DNA from: Streptomyces sp. CB09001
GTDB taxonomy: Bacteria; Actinomycetota; Actinomycetes; Streptomycetales; Streptomycetaceae
Reading direction: 5' to 3'
Assembly: GCF_003369795.1 (NCBI RefSeq)
Contig: NZ_CP026730.1
Span: 1,116,001-1,180,000 of the forward strand
DNA length: 64,000 nucleotides
Shown: positions 59,735 through 64,000 of the stretch, piece by piece
How the letters are laid out: each line of letters opens with the position of its first letter
Numbering within the stretch: the stretch's first letter is position 1
Notes under the pieces: model-generated
Databases searched by the model: none
What the model saw: only the letters and a program-made list of their open reading frames with translations
Told to the model about the DNA's origin: nothing
Program-made: the position numbers and the translations under genes

Positions 59735-59774
59735 CCGTCGTCCGCGCTCGGGAGCCCCGGCCGGACACGCGGAA

Positions 59775-59802
59775 GTCCCGCCCCTCGCGCGCGGGACGGG
59801 AC
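59775..59802. terminator. Hairpin between convergent membrane-protein and protease genes
   Basis: GTCCCG (59775-59780) pairs with CGGGAC (59797-59802); the stem extends through GC-rich inner pairs. Confidence 0.55.
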
Positions 59803-59824
59803 CTCACAGGTGTGCGAGTGCTAC

Positions 59825-60907
59825 TCAGCCGATCTGCGTACCGGTGGCCGACAGGGCCTCCGTCACCGGCTGGAAGAAGGTCTCACCGCCCGAGGTGCAG
59901 TCGCCGCTGCCGCCGGAGGTGAGGCCGACGGCCTGGTCGCCCGAGAAGAGCGAGCCGCCGCTGTCGCCGGGCTCGGCGCAGACGTCGGTCTGGATCAGGC
60001 CGTTGACGATGTCGCCGTTGCCGTAGTTCACGGTGGCGTCCAGGCCGGTCACCGTCCCGTCGTGCACCTGGGTGGTGGAACCGCTGCGGGTCACCTCCAT
60101 GCCGACGGTGGCGTCGGCGGCGCCCGAGATGGCCTGCGAGGAGCCGTTGTAGAGGTTCACCTCGCTCGGGTGGTCCACGTCGGCGGTGTACTTGACCAGG
60201 CCGTAGTCGTTGTCCGGGAAGCTGGACGCCTCGTTCTCGCCGATGACGTTCCCGGAGGAGTCCGACCAGGTCGAGATGGACTCGGTGCAGTGGCCGGCGG
60301 TGATGAAGTACGGCTCGCCGCCCTTGGTCACGTTGAAGCCGAGCGAGCAGCGCCCGCCGCCTCCGGTGATGGCGTCGCCGCCCGCGACGAAGGGCTTGTA
60401 CTCGCCCTTGGTCCGCTTGAGTTCGGCCTTGGCGCCCAGTCCGTCGACCACCTTGGTCAGCTTGGCCAGTTCGGCCTCGGAGACCGTGCGGTCGGCGGTG
60501 ACGACGACCTTGTTGGTGGTCGGGTCGGTCGCCCAGGACGTGCCGGGGATGGTCGCGTCCTTCGTGAGGGCGGTGCGCGCGCTCTTCAGGTCGGCGAGCG
60601 AGTTCTCGACGACTCTGGCCTTGGCGCCGGCCTCCTCGACGGTCTGCGCGGCGCTCCGGTCGAGCACGTTGACGACGAGGCTCTTGGCCTGCGCGTCGTA
60701 GTACGTGCCCGCCGCGTCCGCGCCGAGGTCGCCGAGCAGCGTGGAGGCGAGCTTTCCGGCCGCCGTGACCGACAGGGTCTCGGGCGCGGCGGTCTCCGGG
60801 GACTCGCTGGCGTTCGCGGTCTGGAAGGTGACTCCGGCCGCGACCAGTGCGGTGATTCCCGCACCTACCACGGCGGCCCGCCGCCTGGGTATGCGTCGGT
60901 GCTTCAA
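59825..60907 (-). CDS. Secreted chymotrypsin-like serine protease (streptogrisin family)
   Basis: Preproprotein of 360 residues. TTG start at 60907 with AGGAGG 7 nt upstream (a rare start). Signal to about residue 33, propeptide 34-173 (Pro_Al_protease type), mature enzyme from about Val174 ([20 protein letters not shown], similar to SGPB's ISGGDAIYSS). Triad His206 (TAGHC), Asp234 (DNDYGLV), Ser316 (GDSGGS). S1 family. Region 60908-61404 contains its promoter and the IS605 remnant. Confidence 0.93.
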   Translation of the reverse strand: MKHRRIPRRRAAVVGAGITALVAAGVTFQTANASESPETAAPETLSVTAAGKLASTLLGDLGADAAGTYYDAQAKSLVVNVLDRSAAQTVEEAGAKARVVENSLADLKSARTALTKDATIPGTSWATDPTTNKVVVTADRTVSEAELAKLTKVVDGLGAKAELKRTKGEYKPFVAGGDAITGGGGRCSLGFNVTKGGEPYFITAGHCTESISTWSDSSGNVIGENEASSFPDNDYGLVKYTADVDHPSEVNLYNGSSQAISGAADATVGMEVTRSGSTTQVHDGTVTGLDATVNYGNGDIVNGLIQTDVCAEPGDSGGSLFSGDQAVGLTSGGSGDCTSGGETFFQPVTEALSATGTQIG

Positions 60908-61116
60908 CTCACGTCCTCCTGTGGGGGGTCGGCCCGGAGGTTGTGGGGACCTCGCGGACCGGAAGGCTGGTTGACGAGCGTTAACTCTTCCGATTCCACA
61001 GGCCGCACACAAGGTCGACTCCAGGACGTGCGCACGACAACTCCAGCGTGGTCACACGGCCTTCACCTCCTCCTCGCGGGAGCGGGGAGGCGGTGGTGGT
61101 CTCCCCCTCTGGTGGG

Positions 61117-61194
61117 AGTCCGGGTTTCGACCCTGGGTGGAAGACCGGAGATCACCACGCCGGAGGCTTCGGCGTTCACGCCGGGGAGGAATCG
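61117..61194 (+). mobile_element. Remnant of a tnpB 3' end / IS605-type right end
   Basis: GGGTTTCGACCCTGGGTGGAAGACC aligns to the 3' end of the intact tnpB (GGTCTCAACCC ... TGGTGGAAGACC). It is followed by CGGCG-TTCA-CGCCGGGGAGGAATC, the subterminal hairpin and GGGGAGGAATC end seen again as GGGGAGGATTC at the right end of the intact element. No transposase body precedes it, so this is an orphan right end. Confidence 0.6.
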
Positions 61195-61205
61195 CATCCG
61201 AGTAC

Positions 61206-61256
61206 GGCGACGCGGAGCGTCGCCGAAGCCCCGATACGGGCGCGACGCCCGTATCG
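61206..61256. repeat. Two adjacent perfect hairpins upstream of tnpB
   Basis: GGCGACGC-GGA-GCGTCGCC (61206-61224) and CGATACGGGC-GCGAC-GCCCGTATCG (61232-61256). They may be the left end of the intact element or transcription stops for reads from the remnant. Confidence 0.5.
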
Positions 61257-61404
61257 CTACCTGCATGACCCAAGCAAAGCGAACGCGTGTGCCTGTGATC
61301 ACTGGTCAGGGTGGCGGGCACGGGATCGGCGGGCATGTGTGCGGCTGTCGTACGTATGGTCCTTCGCATGGTTAGGGACGGGCCGTGGCCGTGACGGGGG
61401 CAAG

Positions 61405-62619
61405 ATGGCGCAGGTGGGGGCGGAGGGCGGTCGTGCCCGGTACACGTACCGGTTGCGGGTGTCGTCCGCGGCTCGTGCCCGTCTGGCGGCGGAGTGGGGC
61501 CGGTGCCGCTGGGTGTGGAACGAGTGCGTCGCCAAGTCCAGGGCCGTGCATCTGCACAACAGGGCGAGTGGCGAGAGGGTCACGTGCGGTCCGGCGCAGC
61601 TGGACAGGATGCTGACCGAGGCCCGTTCCCGTACGCCGTGGCTGCGGGAGGGCTCCTGCGTTCCCCAGCAGCAGATCATCCGTGACTTCGGTCGCTCCCG
61701 CGCCAGGGCGCAGCGGGACATCTCGGAGCGTCTGCCCGTGGCGCGCCGGGCCGGGATGCCGACATGGAAGACCCGGCGCGAGGAACTGCCGACCCTGAAC
61801 TACACCCGACGCGGGTTCCGGCTGAAGGACGGCCGGCTGCACCTGGCAGGCGGCATCGTCGTGTCGGTGGTGTGGTCGCGGGAGCTGCCCGCCGAGCCGT
61901 CCTCGGTACGCGTCTACCAGGACAGCCTCGGACACTGGTACGCCTCTTTCGTCGTCCCCGCCCAGGTCCAGCCCCTGCCCGCGACCGGTCGCGTCCTCGG
62001 TGTCGACTGGGGTGTGAAGGAGACGGCGACGACCACGTCTGACGCGTACGACCTGCCACACCCCTCGCACGGTGGGAAGGCGAAGGAGAAGCTCACCCGG
62101 TACGACCGGATGATGGCCCGTCGCAGGCCGAAGAAGGGGACGCCCGGATCGAGGGGCTACCGTGCGGCGAGGAGGCTGCGGGCGAAGGCGTACAAGAAGG
62201 TCGCCCGGCAGCGTGCGGACACCGGCCGCAAGTGGGCCAAGAAGGTCGTCCGCGACCACGATGCCGTAGCGGTGGAGGACTTCCGGCCGAAGTTCCTGGC
62301 TCGGTCGACGATGGCCCGCAAGGCCGCGGACGCCGCCATCGGCGCCACCAAGGCCGCACTGATCGAGATGGGACGCAAGCACGGGCGGGACATCCGCCTG
62401 GTCCACCCCGCGTACACCACGATGGACTGCGCGCAGTGCGAAGCGAGAGCCAAGCACACACTGCCGCTGGGTGAACGCACCCACACCTGCACCGCCTGCG
62501 GAACCACAGCCCCACGGGACAAGAACTCCGCACGCGTCATGCTCGTCCGGGCTGGTCTCAACCCGGCTGGCGCCGATGGTGGAAGACCTCCTGGAGCGCC
62601 GCTCCAGGAGGCAGCCTGA
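61405..62619 (+). CDS. tnpB: IS200/IS605-family TnpB (RNA-guided nuclease/transposase accessory)
   Basis: Protein of 404 residues. RuvC residues Asp201 (GVDWGVKETAT), Glu291 (VAVEDFRPKF) and Asp372 (RDKNSARVML). Zinc finger CAQC (342/345) and CTAC (362/365). These are all the residues needed, so it looks intact. TnpB proteins are ancestors of Cas12 and cut DNA guided by an omega-RNA copied from the element's right end. No TnpA is present. ATG 61405 starts 9 residues before the RuvC N-terminal strand (RARYTYRLR). Codon use fits the host. Confidence 0.88.
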   Translation: MAQVGAEGGRARYTYRLRVSSAARARLAAEWGRCRWVWNECVAKSRAVHLHNRASGERVTCGPAQLDRMLTEARSRTPWLREGSCVPQQQIIRDFGRSRARAQRDISERLPVARRAGMPTWKTRREELPTLNYTRRGFRLKDGRLHLAGGIVVSVVWSRELPAEPSSVRVYQDSLGHWYASFVVPAQVQPLPATGRVLGVDWGVKETATTTSDAYDLPHPSHGGKAKEKLTRYDRMMARRRPKKGTPGSRGYRAARRLRAKAYKKVARQRADTGRKWAKKVVRDHDAVAVEDFRPKFLARSTMARKAADAAIGATKAALIEMGRKHGRDIRLVHPAYTTMDCAQCEARAKHTLPLGERTHTCTACGTTAPRDKNSARVMLVRAGLNPAGADGGRPPGAPLQEAA

Positions 62620-62656
62620 GCCAGGAATCCCCTCCCCCTTGAGGGAGGGGAGGATT
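62587..62656. mobile_element. IS605-type right end / putative omega-RNA scaffold
   Basis: Hairpin 1 at 62587-62611 (CCTCCTGGAGC / GCTCCAGGAGG, 11-bp perfect arms, GCC loop) lies inside the last codons of tnpB. Hairpin 2 at 62628-62651 (TCCCCTCCC / GGGAGGGGA, CCTTGA loop). The end GGATTC follows. In the family, the omega-RNA spans this region and the guide is the flanking sequence just beyond (ca. 62657 on). Confidence 0.6.
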
Positions 62657-62800
62657 CAAGAGGTGTCGGGGGCCCGCCGGCCATCAGGGTCGAACGGCCG
62701 ACGAAGCGTTACGGCCGCAGAACGGCGGTCGACGACCTGGCGTGAACGCACTCCTGTGGCGGGCCCGGGCGGCGTACGCGCGGCCGCGCGCCGCTCGGCG

Positions 62801-63845
62801 ATGTTCGACCTCGTGCTGGCGGTGATCACGACCGGAGTGGAGATCGGGCTGCTCTTCGACGACGGACCCCGGTCAGCGTGACCCGGTCGTGGTGACGGTG
62901 CTCGTCACGGCCTGTGCGGGCGCCGCGGTGCTCGTGCCGCTGGGCTACTCGCCGGGCGGGGCGCCCGTCGTGGTCGCCCTCGCCTCGCTCGCCGACCTGC
63001 GTGACCGGAGGGTGTCGGTGGCGGCGCTCGTGCCGACGGCGCTGTTCCTGCTGCTGGCGAGCATCTCCTCGCTGCCCGTCCCGGTCGGCGCCTGGGCCGT
63101 CGGCTCGTACCTCCAGACCCGGCGGCGCTACACCCGGGCGCTGGAGGACCGCGCGGCCACCCTGGAACGCGAGCGCGAGCAGCTCGACCAGCTCGCGGCA
63201 CAGCGGGAACGCACCTCCATCGCCCGCGAACTCCACGACATCGTCGCCCACTCGGTCACCGTCATGCTGATCGGTGTGCGCGGCGCCCGGGACGTCCTGC
63301 CGACCGACCCCGGGGTCGCGGCCGAGACCCTGGAACGGGTCGAGGTCAACGCGGAGCAGAGCCTGGCCGAACTCCGCCGGATCCTCGGCCTGCTGCGCAC
63401 GCCGGACAACGGCGCGCAGTGGCGGCCGCAGCCCTCGCTCGGCCAGCTTCCCGAGCTGGTTTCCGGATACCGGACAGCCGGGATGCCCGTACGGCTGGAG
63501 TTCACCGGCGAGGCCCGGCCGCTGGCCGGCGGCCTCGAGCTGTCGGCCTACCGAATCGTCGAGGAGGCACTGACCAACGTGCTCAAACACACCGACCCCA
63601 CCCGGGTCACGGTGGCACTCCACTACGGCCGGACGCGGTTGGACGTCACGGTCGAGGACGACGGCGGAGACGGAGGTGGGGGCAGAGGCGGCCGCGACCC
63701 GGTCCCGTCGGGCGCCGGGCACGGCATCCTCGGGATGCGGGAACGCGCCGCGGTGACGGGCGGCAGCCTGGACGCCCGCCGTACCGCCGACGGGTTCGTG
63801 GTGACCGCCCGGCTGCCCGTCGAGGACGCCGGGGACGCGGCATGA
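62801..63845 (+). pseudogene. Sensor histidine kinase, frameshifted (HisKA_3 family)
   Basis: The N-terminal membrane helix (MFDLVLAVITTGVEIGLLFDDGPRSA) is in one frame and ends in TGA at 62878-62880. The rest is in another: two further helices, dimer domain ERTSIARELHDIVAHSVTVM with the phospho-His, and an HATPase_c domain (NVLKHTDPTRVTV ... GHGILGMRERAAVTGG). Dropping the single T at 62878 or so would join SA to DPVVVTVLVTACAGAAVLV. A GTG at 62889 could still start a shorter kinase without the first helix. It overlaps the response regulator as ATGA. Confidence 0.65.
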
Positions 63846-64000
63846 CCATCCGCCTGCTGATCGTCGACGACCAGGAGCTGATCCGTACCGGCTTCCGGCT
63901 GTTCCTGCAGACCCAGAACGACCTGGAGGTCGTCGGGGAGGCCGACGACGGTCACGAGGCACTCGCCCGAGCCGCCGCCCTGCGCCCCGACGTGGTCCTG
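63842..64000 (+). CDS. NarL-family response regulator, N-terminal part
   Basis: MTIRLLIVDDQELIRTGFRLFL then EADDGHEALARAAALRPDVVL, cut by the window edge. The receiver's DD pair and the approach to the phospho-Asp (PDVVL) are visible. Overlaps the kinase stop by 4 nt (ATGA). Its C-terminal HTH lies beyond the window. Confidence 0.85.
   Translation, partial: MTIRLLIVDDQELIRTGFRLFLQTQNDLEVVGEADDGHEALARAAALRPDVVL

Noticed and set aside
61063..61302. Open frame on the minus strand through the IS605 remnant
   Set aside because: It has no family signature and runs against the right-end remnant on the plus strand; it is explained by hairpin-rich non-coding DNA.
61048..61404. N-terminal extension of TnpB
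   Set aside because: The extension would run through the hairpins and the remnant; the TnpB fold starts just after ATG 61405.

Overview
The window is chromosomal DNA from a Streptomyces species. The evidence is very high GC, strong third-position GC bias, frequent GTG starts, genes linked by ATGA/GTGA overlaps, a dense set of TetR regulators, a SoxR of the Streptomyces type, a sortase-anchored lytic polysaccharide monooxygenase, secreted lipases and a streptogrisin-like protease. From memory, gene content and order resemble the S. coelicolor region around SCO1680-SCO1745 (gluconate genes, soxR, hmgA, ECF sigma/anti-sigma, Ser/Thr kinase, GDSL lipase, LPMO, dnaE2). This is recollection, not a search.

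Layout. (1) 1-1917: end of a gluconate permease, then gluconate 5-dehydrogenase and L-idonate dehydrogenase. (2) 2010-7419: amino-acid permease, an unrecognised protein, a DMT-type membrane protein, a Nudix hydrolase and two DUF202 membrane proteins. (3) 7524-11426: an aminoglycoside-phosphotransferase-like kinase paired with an acyl-CoA dehydrogenase, a TetR and an SDR. (4) 11531-17246: a NamZ-like secreted muramidase, a secreted penicillin-acylase-family enzyme, a zinc-ribbon protein and a BKACE (DUF849) pseudogene. (5) 17272-21359: SoxR, MaoC hydratase, two TetRs and a second acyl-CoA dehydrogenase. (6) 21424-30788: ArsR-like regulator, EamA exporter, Zn-alcohol dehydrogenase plus aldehyde dehydrogenase, an orphan MalK-type ATPase, an MFS transporter coupled to a tiny membrane protein, and a CitMHS citrate carrier. 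(7) 30912-38069: molybdopterin oxidoreductase, TetR, lipoprotein, homogentisate dioxygenase with a GntR, and an orphan type ISP specificity-domain protein. (8) 38095-45276: TetR with a DrrAB-type exporter, an anti-sigma/ECF sigma pair, a membrane Ser/Thr kinase and a GDSL lipase. (9) 45462-53955: AAA ATPase, DUF72, YtrA-type GntR, acetyltransferases, DUF402, methyltransferase, a 44-residue protein, anchored LPMO, secreted lipase, and a MarR/cupin pair. (10) 53968-64000: ImuB-like/DnaE2 mutagenesis operon, membrane protein, serine protease, an IS605-type tnpB with a second tnpB-end remnant, and a frameshifted histidine kinase followed by the start of its response regulator.

The strongest non-gene signals are paired or repeated operator palindromes that tie regulators to targets. 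AAACTAGC-type boxes link a TetR, an acyl-CoA dehydrogenase and an aldehyde/alcohol dehydrogenase pair. CTAAGC/GCTTAG boxes link a TetR to MaoC. ATACCGACC/GGTCGGCAT boxes sit before three separate oxidoreductase genes. TACGTAC/GTACGTA boxes lie between a TetR and an exporter, one of them inside the coding start. GTCAAGC/GCTTGAC boxes lie between MarR and cupin. LexA-like boxes precede dnaE2. I see no tRNA, rRNA, CRISPR array or antibiotic cluster. No wholly new system stands out. The best candidates for something undescribed are the tnpB locus with its orphan right-end remnant and the operator networks.
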